A DNA stretch of 64,000 nucleotides. It comes from Helicobacter pylori. GTDB lineage: Bacteria; Campylobacterota; Campylobacteria; Campylobacterales; Helicobacteraceae. Below the pieces are notes generated by a model. That model was given only the letters and a program-made list of their open reading frames with translations, did no database searches and was not told the DNA's origin. Position 1 is the first letter of the stretch, and the number at the start of each line of letters is the position of its first letter. Location of the stretch: contig NZ_CP051500.1 of the NCBI RefSeq assembly GCF_016755635.1, positions 1,178,001-1,242,000 on the forward strand. Direction: 5' to 3'. This document shows, piece by piece, positions 27,543 through 38,606 of the stretch. The position numbers were made by a program, and so were the translations under genes.

Positions 27543-27618
27543 CCCCCATAAGTGCAATTATGGGGATAATTTTTAATGGGAGTTTGCCATGAAAACAGAA
27601 AATGGTAAAAACTCTTGG
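27543..27618 (-). ncRNA. isoA: IsoA antisense RNA (antitoxin of AapA)
   Basis: A perfect TATAAT lies on the minus strand at 27624-27629, within the aapA coding sequence (GGTATAATG). A start about seven bases downstream and the hairpin at 27544-27565 give an RNA of about 75-80 nt, fully complementary to the aapA leader, ribosome site and start codon. Size and layout match known IsoA antitoxins, which block AapA translation and trigger RNase III cleavage. Ends are inferred. Confidence 0.7.
27544..27565. terminator. Shared hairpin: aapA mRNA 5' stem and IsoA terminator
   Basis: CCCCATAA-GTGCAA-TTATGGGG, an 8-bp stem. On the minus strand it is followed by CGTTTATTTTAC and would end IsoA; on the plus strand it is the 5' stabilising stem of the toxin mRNA. 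Confidence 0.65.
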
Positions 27619-27681
27619 AAAACATTATACCTTGAAATTTCGTTTTTGGGGTGTAAAGTTGTTGTTTTATTGAAGCGGTAG
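27589..27681 (+). CDS. aapA: AapA-family small toxic peptide (type I toxin)
   Basis: 30 residues: [19 protein letters not shown] then [11 protein letters not shown]. It is nearly the same as the AapA1 toxin of H. pylori ([25 protein letters not shown]). AapA peptides are hydrophobic, basic-ended and insert into the inner membrane, causing growth arrest or conversion to coccoid forms. The leader GGGAGTTTGCCATG gives a ribosome site; a 5' hairpin and a 10-bp terminator stem (27733-27763) define an mRNA of about 220 nt. It lies between hopQ and deoD, on the opposite strand to both. Too short for ordinary gene finders. Confidence 0.88.
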   Translation: MKTENGKNSWKTLYLEISFLGCKVVVLLKR

Positions 27682-27732
27682 TTTTGTCAAACGAAGTTTC
27701 TGTAAAACGATAGTTTTTGTTTTTCAAAAGTT

Positions 27733-27766
27733 CCCTTAAGGCTTTTAGCTTTAAGGGTTTTCCTTA
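27733..27766 (+). terminator. Terminator of aapA mRNA
   Basis: CCCTTAAGGC pairs with GCTTTAAGGG (27748-27757, one G-U) around TTTTA, followed by TTTTCCTT. The 3' stem also faces the end of deoD on the other strand. Confidence 0.8.
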
Positions 27767-27803
27767 AAAGTTTATCCTTAACTTATGGGGGCAACAAAAA
27801 AGG

Positions 27804-29743
<1,940 letters not shown>

Positions 29744-29754
29744 GTTTTGTCCTT

Positions 29755-31017
29755 TTAATGAGCGTTTAGTCCTATGAATAACCCGGCGATAGTCGCGCTC
29801 ATGAAATTAGAAAGCGTGCCTACAAGCACCGCTTTTAAAGCAAGCCTTATAATGAGATCCTTCTTTTTAGGCACTAAACTGCCAAGCCCTCCAATGAGCA
29901 TAGCGACTGAGCTTAAGTTAGCGAACCCGCACAACGCAAAAGTGATGATCGCTTTAGTTTTCTCGCTCAAGATTAAAGGAGGGTTATCGCCCAAATAAGG
30001 CAAAAATTGCATATAGCCCACAAATTCATTGAGCGCGATTTTAATGCCTATGATTTCTCCAGCAATCCCAGCCTGACTCCACGGAATGCCTAACATAAAG
30101 GCTAAGGGTTTTAAGAGCGTGCCTAAAATCAACCCTAAAGACAAATGTTCCATGCCCAAAAACCCCCCTACAACCCCTAAAAGCCCGTTAATGAGCGCGA
30201 GCATTCCCACAAAGGCTAAAAGCATCGCTCCCACATGCAAGGCTAAATTTAGCCCTGTGCTTGCCCCATTAGCGATAGCTTCTATGGCGTTGACATGCTT
30301 TTCTGCAGAAGCATCTGCATGGCTAGAAATGGCTTCGTTTTGCGGGTAAATGATTTTAGCGAACAACAAACCCCCAGGAGCGGACATAAACGAAGCGGCG
30401 ATTAAATAAGGCAAAGGAATGCCCATGCTCGCATACCCGGCTAACACAGGCCCCGCAACGCTAGCCATGCCCACGCACATGACCGCAAAAATCTCTGAAT
30501 CGCTCATGCTTTTCAAATAAGGTTTAATGACTAAGGGCGCTTCGGTGTGCGCTACAAAAATATTAGCCGCTGCGCTCATGCTTTCTGCTTTAGAAGTGCC
30601 TAAGCATTTTTGCAACGCCCCGCCGATGAGATTGATCACTAAAGGCATGATTTTTAAATAATATAGAAGTGAAATCAAGCTAGCAAAAAAGATAATGATC
30701 GCTAAAACGTTGATCGCAAAGATAAAGCCTCCTATCCCTTGATCGCCCTTAGCGTTTGGAGCGAGATTGCCAAACAAGAAACGCACCCCCTCATAGCCGT
30801 AAGAAATCACGCTTTGTATGCCACTAGCTAAGCCTTGCAACATTTCTCTACCCAAAGGCACATATAAAGCCAACGCCCCTAAAGCCACTTGAATCACAAA
30901 GGCGCTGACAATCGTGCGATAATTTATAGCCCTTTTATTGCTAGAAAACACCCAAGCAATAAGAAAAAGCACCGCCATCCCTACAACACTAAAAAGAGAG
31001 CTAAAAATCATCGTCAA
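29755..31017 (-). CDS. nupC: Concentrative nucleoside transporter NupC
   Basis: 420 residues, CNT family. Conserved segments GGFIFAINVLAIIIFFASLI, GTSKAESMSAAANIFVAHTE and the C-terminal FALCGFANLSSVAMLIGG are typical. It brings nucleosides into the cell by ion symport for breakdown by DeoD and DeoB encoded downstream. First gene of the salvage operon. Confidence 0.95.
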   Translation of the reverse strand: MTMIFSSLFSVVGMAVLFLIAWVFSSNKRAINYRTIVSAFVIQVALGALALYVPLGREMLQGLASGIQSVISYGYEGVRFLFGNLAPNAKGDQGIGGFIFAINVLAIIIFFASLISLLYYLKIMPLVINLIGGALQKCLGTSKAESMSAAANIFVAHTEAPLVIKPYLKSMSDSEIFAVMCVGMASVAGPVLAGYASMGIPLPYLIAASFMSAPGGLLFAKIIYPQNEAISSHADASAEKHVNAIEAIANGASTGLNLALHVGAMLLAFVGMLALINGLLGVVGGFLGMEHLSLGLILGTLLKPLAFMLGIPWSQAGIAGEIIGIKIALNEFVGYMQFLPYLGDNPPLILSEKTKAIITFALCGFANLSSVAMLIGGLGSLVPKKKDLIIRLALKAVLVGTLSNFMSATIAGLFIGLNAH

Positions 31018-31111
31018 ATCCCTAAAGAAATTAAAAGATGCAACGCTATTGTAGTTTAGGTTTGCTAAAAAAAAGATTAAATGAATATTAAATGAAGATT
31101 AAATCAAATCA

Positions 31112-31189
31112 TGGTGTCAAGAGGGGGACTTGAACCCCCGACCTCCGGCTTATGAGACCAGCGCTCTAAACCAGCTGAGCTACCTTGAC
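31112..31189 (-). tRNA. tRNA-Met (CAT anticodon)
   Basis: Cloverleaf with acceptor stem GTCAAGG/TCTTGAC, discriminator A, encoded CCA, anticodon loop CTCATAA. The anticodon CAT could also be the lysidine-modified Ile tRNA; elongator Met is my first choice, but the initiator is excluded by the paired 1-72 position. Confidence 0.9.
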
Positions 31190-31310
31190 ACAAGCAATTT
31201 TATAAAAAATAAAGAATGAGATTATACAAAAAATTTTCTTAAAAATCCATTAAAATTTTATTATCAATCCTACTTTCCTAAATTAATGATAGAAATTAGA
31301 GATTTTCTTG

Positions 31311-31316
31311 TAAAAT
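31311..31316 (+). promoter_or_regulatory. -10 box very close to the MFS start codon
   Basis: TAAAAT ends seven bases before the ATG at 31324. A start six to seven bases downstream would give a leaderless or nearly leaderless mRNA; no ribosome site is present. Confidence 0.45.
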
Positions 31317-31323
31317 ACTACGC

Positions 31324-32655
31324 ATGTTTAAGAAAATTTTTCCATTGGCGTTAGTGTCGTCGTTGCGGTTTTTAGGGCTTTTTATTGTTTTGCCTGTCAT
31401 TAGTTTGTATGCGGATAGTTTCCATTCAAGCAGCCCCTTACTCGTGGGGTTGGCTGTGGGCGGAGCGTATCTCACGCAAATTATTTTTCAAACCCCCATG
31501 GGCATTCTTAGCGATAAAATCGGCCGTAAAGTGGTGGTTATGGTGTGCTTGTTGTTGTTTTTAGCTGGATCGTTAGTGTGCTTTATAGCGAATGATATTG
31601 TTTGGCTCGTTATAGGGCGCTTCATTCAAGGCATGGGGGCTTTAGGGGGGGTTGTTAGCGCGATGGTGGCGGATGAGGTGAAAGAAGAAGAGCGCACCAA
31701 AGCGATGGCGATCATGGGGGCGTTTATTTTCATTAGCTTCACCATAAGCATGGCGATAGGCCCTGGGGTTGTGGCGTTTTTTGGGGGGGCAAAATGGCTC
31801 TTCTTGCTCACGGCGATCTTAACTTTATTGAGTTTGTTGATGCTTTTAAAAGTTAAAGACGCTCCTAAAATTTCTTACCAAATCAAAAACATAAAAGCTT
31901 ACCAACCCAACTCTAAAGCCTTGTATCTTTTATACATAAGTTCTTTTTTTGAAAAAGCGTTCATGACACTTATTTTTGTGCTGATCCCTTTAGCCTTAGT
32001 GAATGAATTTCATAAAGATGAAAGTTTTTTAATCTTAGTGTATGTGCCTGGAGCCTTATTAGGGGTTTTAAGCATGGGGATAGCGAGCGTTATGGCTGAA
32101 AAATACAATAAGCCTAAAGGGGTGATGCTTTCTGGCGTATTATTGTTTATTGTGAGTTATTTGTGCTTGTTTTTAGCCGACTCTAGCTTTTTAGGGAAAT
32201 ATTTATGGCTCTTTATTCTTGGGGTGGCGTTTTTCTTTATTGGCTTTGCCACCTTAGAGCCTATCATGCAATCTTTAGCGTCTAAATTCGCTAAAGCAAA
32301 CGAAAAAGGCAAGGTTTTAGGGCAATTCACTACTTTTGGCTATTTAGGGAGCTTTGTTGGGGGCGTGAGCGGGGGGTTGAGCTACCATCATTTAGGCGTT
32401 TCTAACACAAGCTTAATCGTTGTAGCTTTAGGGCTTATTTGGGGGCTATCGCTCTTTTTACTCAACAACCCTTCCAAGCAAAAAAATGTCTATTTCCCCT
32501 TAGACGCTTATAATGAGGAACAATTTGAAACTTTAAGGGACAAAATCATTGAATGGTATGTTAATATTAGCGAAGAAATCATTATTGTGAAATATAATTC
32601 CGATCACATTAGCGAAGAAGAAATCATTCGCTTAGCGCGAAACTTTAGAAAATAA
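31324..32655 (+). CDS. MFS multidrug-type efflux transporter
   Basis: 443 residues, 12 membrane segments followed by a hydrophilic C-terminal tail of about 65 residues (NEEQFETLRDKIIEWYVN ... ARNFRK). MFS motif A is GILSDKIGRKVVV; motif C-like MAIGPGVVAFFGG marks the drug:H+ antiporter branch (HP1181 position). The tail is unusual for the family and has some likeness to small ferredoxin-like regulatory folds, but this is only an impression. ttcA follows after 18 bases, suggesting one transcript. Confidence 0.85.
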   Translation: MFKKIFPLALVSSLRFLGLFIVLPVISLYADSFHSSSPLLVGLAVGGAYLTQIIFQTPMGILSDKIGRKVVVMVCLLLFLAGSLVCFIANDIVWLVIGRFIQGMGALGGVVSAMVADEVKEEERTKAMAIMGAFIFISFTISMAIGPGVVAFFGGAKWLFLLTAILTLLSLLMLLKVKDAPKISYQIKNIKAYQPNSKALYLLYISSFFEKAFMTLIFVLIPLALVNEFHKDESFLILVYVPGALLGVLSMGIASVMAEKYNKPKGVMLSGVLLFIVSYLCLFLADSSFLGKYLWLFILGVAFFFIGFATLEPIMQSLASKFAKANEKGKVLGQFTTFGYLGSFVGGVSGGLSYHHLGVSNTSLIVVALGLIWGLSLFLLNNPSKQKNVYFPLDAYNEEQFETLRDKIIEWYVNISEEIIIVKYNSDHISEEEIIRLARNFRK

Positions 32656-32673
32656 AACAATTAAGGATCAAAA

Positions 32674-33435
32674 ATGGCCTATGAAATTTCCAAAAAAGTC
32701 TTACACATTGTAGGCAAGACCAACGCCGCTTACAAACTCATAGAAGAAGGCGATAAAATCTTGTTAGGATTGAGCGGGGGTAAGGATTCTATCATGCTCG
32801 CTTGCATCTTAGCCAGGATGCAAAAACATGCCCCTTTCAAATTTGATTTTAAAGCGGTTACCGTGCATTATGGTTTGGGCGAAGATTTAAAATGGTTGAG
32901 CGATTTGTGCCAAGAGCAAGGCATTGAGCATGAGATCATTTACACCCAAATCGCTGCCACCATCAACGAAAAACGCCGTGAAAAAAGCTCGTTTTGTTCG
33001 TTTTGTTCTCGTTTGAGGCGAGGGACTTTGTATTCTAAGGCTTTAGAAGAAGGCTATAATAAAGTCGCTATCGCGCACCATTTAGATGACGCCGTAGAGA
33101 GCTTTTTTATGAATTTCACTTATAACGGGAGTTTAAGGAGCATGCCCCCCATTTATAGGGCTGAAAACGGCTTATTGGTGATCCGCCCTTTGATTAAGGT
33201 TCGAGAAGCTAGTAGCATTCATTTTGTCACTTCTCAAAATATCCCTGTTGCTCCTGATTGCAATTGCCCAGCCAAACAGCCCACCTCTGATAAGCCTCCT
33301 ATCGCGCGATTAGCCACTAAAAATTTCTTAAAAGAAATGCAAAACTTGCACCCTCGTTTCTTTGATAGCTTAGAAAATGCGTTCAATAATGTCCAAGCGA
33401 GCAGCTTTAGCGACGCTAGATATTTAGACGCTTAA
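32674..33435 (+). CDS. ttcA: tRNA 2-thiocytidine biosynthesis protein TtcA
   Basis: 253 residues, PP-loop ATPase. The PP-loop SGGKDS is near residue 34, CSFCSRLRRG gives the paired Cys of the iron-sulfur site, with another Cys in DCNCPA, and AHHLDDAVESFFMN is the second conserved motif. It thiolates cytidine 32 of certain tRNAs. Older annotation calls it MesJ/Ycf62-like; the CxxC pattern points to TtcA instead of TilS. Confidence 0.9.
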   Translation: MAYEISKKVLHIVGKTNAAYKLIEEGDKILLGLSGGKDSIMLACILARMQKHAPFKFDFKAVTVHYGLGEDLKWLSDLCQEQGIEHEIIYTQIAATINEKRREKSSFCSFCSRLRRGTLYSKALEEGYNKVAIAHHLDDAVESFFMNFTYNGSLRSMPPIYRAENGLLVIRPLIKVREASSIHFVTSQNIPVAPDCNCPAKQPTSDKPPIARLATKNFLKEMQNLHPRFFDSLENAFNNVQASSFSDARYLDA

Positions 33436-33439
33436 AGCT

Positions 33440-34591
33440 TTAAGCTTTTTTGTTGAGTATTTTGATCGCAATGGTGAACAATACCCCTTCAAAAATAGCT
33501 GCCATGAGCAACGCGTAGTAGGTGTTTTGCGAGATTGCTTGCGCTTTTAAACCCACTGCTGCGGTGGTTACTAAAAAAGTTAAAGGCATAGAAGCCCCTA
33601 AAGCGAATGAAAATAAATGCTTAGCTTCTTTAAAGTATTTGCGCCACAATAAGGTTGAAGTGATCAAGTGCAAACTCAACATCGCTATGACAATCAATAT
33701 CCCTTGGAGGATCAAATGCGGGTTTAAAAACACTAATTTTAAGTCTAAAGTAGAGCCTACATGGATGAAAAATAAAGGCACAAAAAACCCAAAACCCACA
33801 TCATTGAGCTTGTGGATCAATTCTGATTTGTGAGGGAAAAAAGTAGAAACGACTAACCCCGCCAAAAACGCCCCCAAAACCATTTCTATTTTGAGCCACA
33901 CCACGATCGCAACCAAGGAAAAAAAGAGCATGAGCGAAAAACGCACATCTTGATTAAACTGACTGCTTTTAGGCATCACAAAAAGCTTTAAATGCGGGAA
34001 CCACCAAAACAAAGTCTTAAAGATTTGAAACGCCACGATGATTAAGATTAAAAAAACAATGAGAATGCCTAAATCTTTAATCAAATCCATGCCCAAACCA
34101 TGCGAATACACCCCATCCACGACCACCAAACCAAAAATGCTTAACAATTCCCCAATAACGCCCACTTTCAAAACCAAATCAAGCCACAAAATCTCTTTAC
34201 GATAATCTTTGACTAAAGTCATAATCATACCCAAACTGATAATAGGGAAAATCACCATGAAAATAGGCTCTAAATTAAGGCTAAAAGTAAGAATGAACGA
34301 AAGCGTGTATAAAATCAACAGATAAGCAAAAATGCGTTTTAAAAGAGAAACCCCTAATTTTTTAAACAAATAAATCTCCACTTCCAAACCGCATAAAAAC
34401 ATTAAAAATAAAAAGCCAATTTCGGACATGATTTCAAAGCCTTTAGTTGGCTCAATAAAACCCACATACGCCCCAACAGACCCAAATAAAATCTCCACGA
34501 CCGTGATAGGCAAACGAGAGATTCTAGACATATAGGGAGCTATTACGATTAAAAGCATAATGAGCGCGAAAGTGAAAAATTCTGCATGCAT
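33440..34591 (-). CDS. CPA2-family Na+/H+ or K+/H+ antiporter (KefB/NapA type)
   Basis: 383 residues, about 12-13 membrane helices, membrane domain only, without the C-terminal TrkA-N domain of KefC. Conserved stretches LPITVVEILFGSVGAYVGF, GFLFLMFLCGLEVEI and LGAFLAGLVVSTFFP match the CPA2 family. It probably exchanges monovalent cations for protons, relevant for pH homeostasis in the stomach; ion choice is not visible. It converges with ttcA with four bases between them. Confidence 0.87.
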   Translation of the reverse strand: MHAEFFTFALIMLLIVIAPYMSRISRLPITVVEILFGSVGAYVGFIEPTKGFEIMSEIGFLFLMFLCGLEVEIYLFKKLGVSLLKRIFAYLLILYTLSFILTFSLNLEPIFMVIFPIISLGMIMTLVKDYRKEILWLDLVLKVGVIGELLSIFGLVVVDGVYSHGLGMDLIKDLGILIVFLILIIVAFQIFKTLFWWFPHLKLFVMPKSSQFNQDVRFSLMLFFSLVAIVVWLKIEMVLGAFLAGLVVSTFFPHKSELIHKLNDVGFGFFVPLFFIHVGSTLDLKLVFLNPHLILQGILIVIAMLSLHLITSTLLWRKYFKEAKHLFSFALGASMPLTFLVTTAAVGLKAQAISQNTYYALLMAAIFEGVLFTIAIKILNKKA

Positions 34592-34616
34592 GTCTTAATT
34601 TTACCTTATTTATTGG

Positions 34617-35996
34617 TTAAGTTTTCAAAGCGATAGGGTTTTTCTCTTTATAAGTGGTGAAAACCCCTTTTTTGATTTCGTAATAAGTTACCCCTAACGC
34701 TACTAAAAACGCTAAAAATTGCACGATAGGGTAAGTTACCCAAACGCCATTAATCCCATAGAAATGACTTAGTATGGGCAGTAAAATAACCATAAACCCC
34801 AGCGTGTGTGAAAGGGTGATGATAAACGAACTTTTGGTGCGTTGGATGGATTGGAAAAACACCGCGCACAACAAATTCATGCCTAAAAAAACATAGCCCA
34901 CATAATAAATATTCATCGCCCTTTTAGTCTCTTGCATAAAAAGGGGGTCTTGTTCGCTTGGCTGTAAATAAAGCTTGATTAAAAATTCATCTAAAAAATA
35001 ATAAGCGCCATAGAAAACAATCCCCACACAAAACGCTGCTTTCAAACCAAAAACAAACACCTCTTTCACGCGCTCTAAATTTCTAGCCCCATAGCTAAAG
35101 CTCGCAATCGGTTGGATGCCTTGAGAAATCGCAAATAAAGTCGTAAAAAAGATAATCGCATTATACATAACAATCCCATACATGCTCACAAACCTTTCCC
35201 CAGCCGTGTGCATGATAGCGGTATTAAACAACAAAATCATAATAGAAGCGCTAAATTCTGCCGTGCTTTGAGGCACGCCGCTTTTAGCTGAAGAAATGAC
35301 TGAATACAAAGAAAATCGTTTGATGAAATACAATTGCCCTTTTTTGCACCAAAAATGCTGCATTAAGACTAAAACCCCTATCGCATGCCCTATCACGGTG
35401 GCTATCGCGCTGCCTTGAACCCCCACTTCCAAAACAAAAATAAACCAATAGTTGAAAAAGATATTCGCTAACGAGCCAATCAGCATCGCTACCATCGCTA
35501 AAATGGGGCGTTTGTCATTCACCACAAAAACATCCGCTAAAGGGTGGAGGACCATAAAAACCGCGCCCATTAAAATGATTTCAATGTAGCGTTTGGACAT
35601 GCTCAATAAAGCGTCATTGCTCCCAAAAAAACGCGCGATAGTTTCGCTAAAAGGCAATAACGCCATGCTCAAAATAAGGGCGCTTAGAGCGACAAAATAA
35701 AACACGCTGCTAAACACAAGCCTAGCCCTATGGGTTTTATTTTGACCCAAAAAATACCCCACAATACTCGCTGCCCCAAAACCAAAAAGCAATTCATACG
35801 CAATAAGCCCTGGAAAAATAGGCCATGCGATATTGACCGCAGCGATAGCTTCTTTACCCAGTTTCTTGCCCACAAACATGCCATCTATCATAGAGTAAGT
35901 GGAAAGTGAGATCATAGAAAAAGCTAAAGGGATAAAATAATAAAAAAAGAGCTTTCTTATCGAATCTTTATGCAAATCAATCTTTTTTTTGAGCAT
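34617..35996 (-). CDS. MATE-family multidrug/sodium antiporter
   Basis: 459 residues, 12 membrane segments in two homologous halves. DGMFVGKKLGKEAIAAVN and the second-half GIQPIASFSYGARN are the repeated MATE motifs. It should export cationic compounds in exchange for H+ or Na+. It is in the same direction as the antiporter 25 bases downstream, so both may be one transcript; the start codon has only a weak ribosome site. Confidence 0.9.
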   Translation of the reverse strand: MLKKKIDLHKDSIRKLFFYYFIPLAFSMISLSTYSMIDGMFVGKKLGKEAIAAVNIAWPIFPGLIAYELLFGFGAASIVGYFLGQNKTHRARLVFSSVFYFVALSALILSMALLPFSETIARFFGSNDALLSMSKRYIEIILMGAVFMVLHPLADVFVVNDKRPILAMVAMLIGSLANIFFNYWFIFVLEVGVQGSAIATVIGHAIGVLVLMQHFWCKKGQLYFIKRFSLYSVISSAKSGVPQSTAEFSASIMILLFNTAIMHTAGERFVSMYGIVMYNAIIFFTTLFAISQGIQPIASFSYGARNLERVKEVFVFGLKAAFCVGIVFYGAYYFLDEFLIKLYLQPSEQDPLFMQETKRAMNIYYVGYVFLGMNLLCAVFFQSIQRTKSSFIITLSHTLGFMVILLPILSHFYGINGVWVTYPIVQFLAFLVALGVTYYEIKKGVFTTYKEKNPIALKT

Positions 35997-36163
35997 TTAA
36001 ACCACACCGCTTAAAATTTATGACAAATTTTTCTATTTTAACATAAAAAGAGAGACAATCTATCCGTTAGCGCGGTTGGATTCAAGCCGTATCATTAAAT
36101 TTTAAAAATGGTTTTTAACGCAAAAGGGATTTTCCTTTATTGGGCTAATCCTTTTAACGCTCT

Positions 36164-37339
36164 TTATGTTTTTTTAAACTTTATCGTAATGAATCTAAGC
36201 CAAAACAGCGCCAACAAACCTAAAGCCCCACCCACAAAGCCAATATATTCTAGCCCTAATTGGTGGATCACAATACTGCCAAACAGCGCTCCTGATCCAA
36301 TCCCCACATTATAGCTCCCCGAAAAAATCGCGCTCGCGACATCCGTGGCATCTGGGGCGAGCTGTAACACCCTCATTTGCAACGCAATAGTGAGTGAAGT
36401 GATCCCTATTCCCCATAAGAAAATCTGCAAAAAGATCACCCACTCCAAGTTTTTAAATATAAAAAGCAAGAGTTGCGGGCAAATGACTAAAACCATTGCA
36501 AAAGCGATAAATTTTCTTGAATTTTTCGCATACAAACGGCCGAATAAAAAACTCCCTGCCATGCCTGCTAACCCAAACACAAACAGCATTAGCGTCGTAA
36601 TGTCAGGAGAAAATTGGCTGATTTGAATGATAAAAGGCTCAATATAACTATAAGTGGTGAAATGCCCAGAAATAACCATGATCACAAGCAAATAAATCCC
36701 CACTAAAAGCGGGCGTTTCATTAATATGGGGACACTTGCGAGCGTGCCGGCGTTTCTACTCGGTAAATGCGGGAGCAATTTCCACATAAGCAGCATTATA
36801 AGAGTCGCAACGCCCCCGATCACGCCAAAAGTGGATCGCCAATCCAGGATTTGTCCAATGATCCTCCCAAGCGGCAAACCTAAAATCATCGCTAACGAAC
36901 TCCCTAGTGCTAATAACCCTAAAGCTTGTTGTTTTTTATTTCTTGGCGCGACACGAATGACTAAAGAAGCCGTGATGGACCAAAAAATAGAGTGGGCAAA
37001 AGCGATACCCATACGAGAAAGGAGTAGCACCCAAAAATTCCATGCTAGCGCTGAAAGGATATGGCTAGCAATAAAAAGGGCGAAAAGAAAAAGCAATAAG
37101 CGTTTCCTTTCAATCTTAGCGCTAAGCAGCATCAAAGGCAATGAGCCAAGAGACACCACCCATGCATAAGCAGTGATCATAAGCCCCACTGTTGCGCTCT
37201 CCATTTCAAAACTTTTCGCAATATCTGACAGAAGCGCGACAGGGACAAACTCCGTGGTGTTAAAAATAAACGCCGAAAGCGAAAACACAAAAACCCGCAT
37301 TAAGGCGAATCTTTGATACGATTGTTTGGTAATCATCAT
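36164..37339 (-). CDS. sotB: SotB-type sugar efflux MFS transporter
   Basis: 391 residues, 12 helices. The N-terminal NTTEFVPVALLSDIAKSF is diagnostic for the SotB/YdeA arabinose-efflux group, with ARNKK-type loop APRNKKQQALGLLALG after helix 4. It exports sugars or drugs; the substrate is not known from sequence. Start codons Met1 and Met2 are adjacent. Its promoter region faces that of the carbonic anhydrase gene. Confidence 0.85.
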   Translation of the reverse strand: MMITKQSYQRFALMRVFVFSLSAFIFNTTEFVPVALLSDIAKSFEMESATVGLMITAYAWVVSLGSLPLMLLSAKIERKRLLLFLFALFIASHILSALAWNFWVLLLSRMGIAFAHSIFWSITASLVIRVAPRNKKQQALGLLALGSSLAMILGLPLGRIIGQILDWRSTFGVIGGVATLIMLLMWKLLPHLPSRNAGTLASVPILMKRPLLVGIYLLVIMVISGHFTTYSYIEPFIIQISQFSPDITTLMLFVFGLAGMAGSFLFGRLYAKNSRKFIAFAMVLVICPQLLLFIFKNLEWVIFLQIFLWGIGITSLTIALQMRVLQLAPDATDVASAIFSGSYNVGIGSGALFGSIVIHQLGLEYIGFVGGALGLLALFWLRFITIKFKKT

Positions 37340-37598
37340 TTAAATCTTAAGGGGTTAAATTTTATTCAATTTGAAAATTTGAAGTATAAGACAAAAATTT
37401 TAACCGCTTGTAAATTGGGGGGTGGTTAAAACAAATATTCCCACTCCATAGGCGCATTAATTTAATGGAGTTGTTACCATATAAAACAGAATTTAAAATC
37501 ATTTCCAACTTTTAACCAATCTGTTTTTTGTAACTGCGGTCATTGTTGATTAAGCGCTAGAATTAATTGCTTTTTAATATTTTAGAATTTTAGAATAA

Positions 37599-38354
<756 letters not shown>

Positions 38355-38373
38355 AGACCCACTAAAATAAAAA

Positions 38374-38396
38374 CTCTCTCTTTTTAAAGAGAGGGG
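38374..38396 (+). terminator. Hairpin after the carbonic anhydrase gene
   Basis: CTCTCTTT/AAAGAGAG stem near 38376-38393. There is no good T run on the plus strand, so it is only a weak terminator. Confidence 0.4.
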
Positions 38397-38544
38397 TATA
38401 AAAATCATTCTTCATGAAACACCGCATAAAAATTGCAACCGCTTGTATTTTGTGAAACGCTCAAACGCTAAAGACGATTGGGATTCCTACTAAGGAGTTT
38501 AAAAAAGGCTCTGTTCTAATTGGGTAATATAGAGTCTTTAAAAT

Positions 38545-38575
38545 ACCATAAATAAGCTAAAAACGATTTTATGGT
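38545..38575. terminator. Hairpin between cah and the unknown minus-strand gene
   Basis: ACCATAAA/TTTATGGT, an 8-bp stem with a 15-base loop; T-rich on both sides. The rest of 38397-38600 has no gene I recognise. Confidence 0.55.
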
Positions 38576-38606
38576 GTTCTTATTTTCTTATGCCTACATC
38601 CTTTTA

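Larger units (their letters stand above)
27478..27765 (+). repeat. Right copy of the direct repeat flanking hopQ
   Basis: Same order of blocks as 25190-25410, in the same orientation, about 2.3 kb apart. This copy carries the intact aapA/isoA locus. Confidence 0.8.

Noticed and set aside
27500..27727. 75-residue minus-strand frame over aapA
   Set aside because: It is the shadow of the aapA/isoA locus; the strand is better explained by the IsoA RNA.
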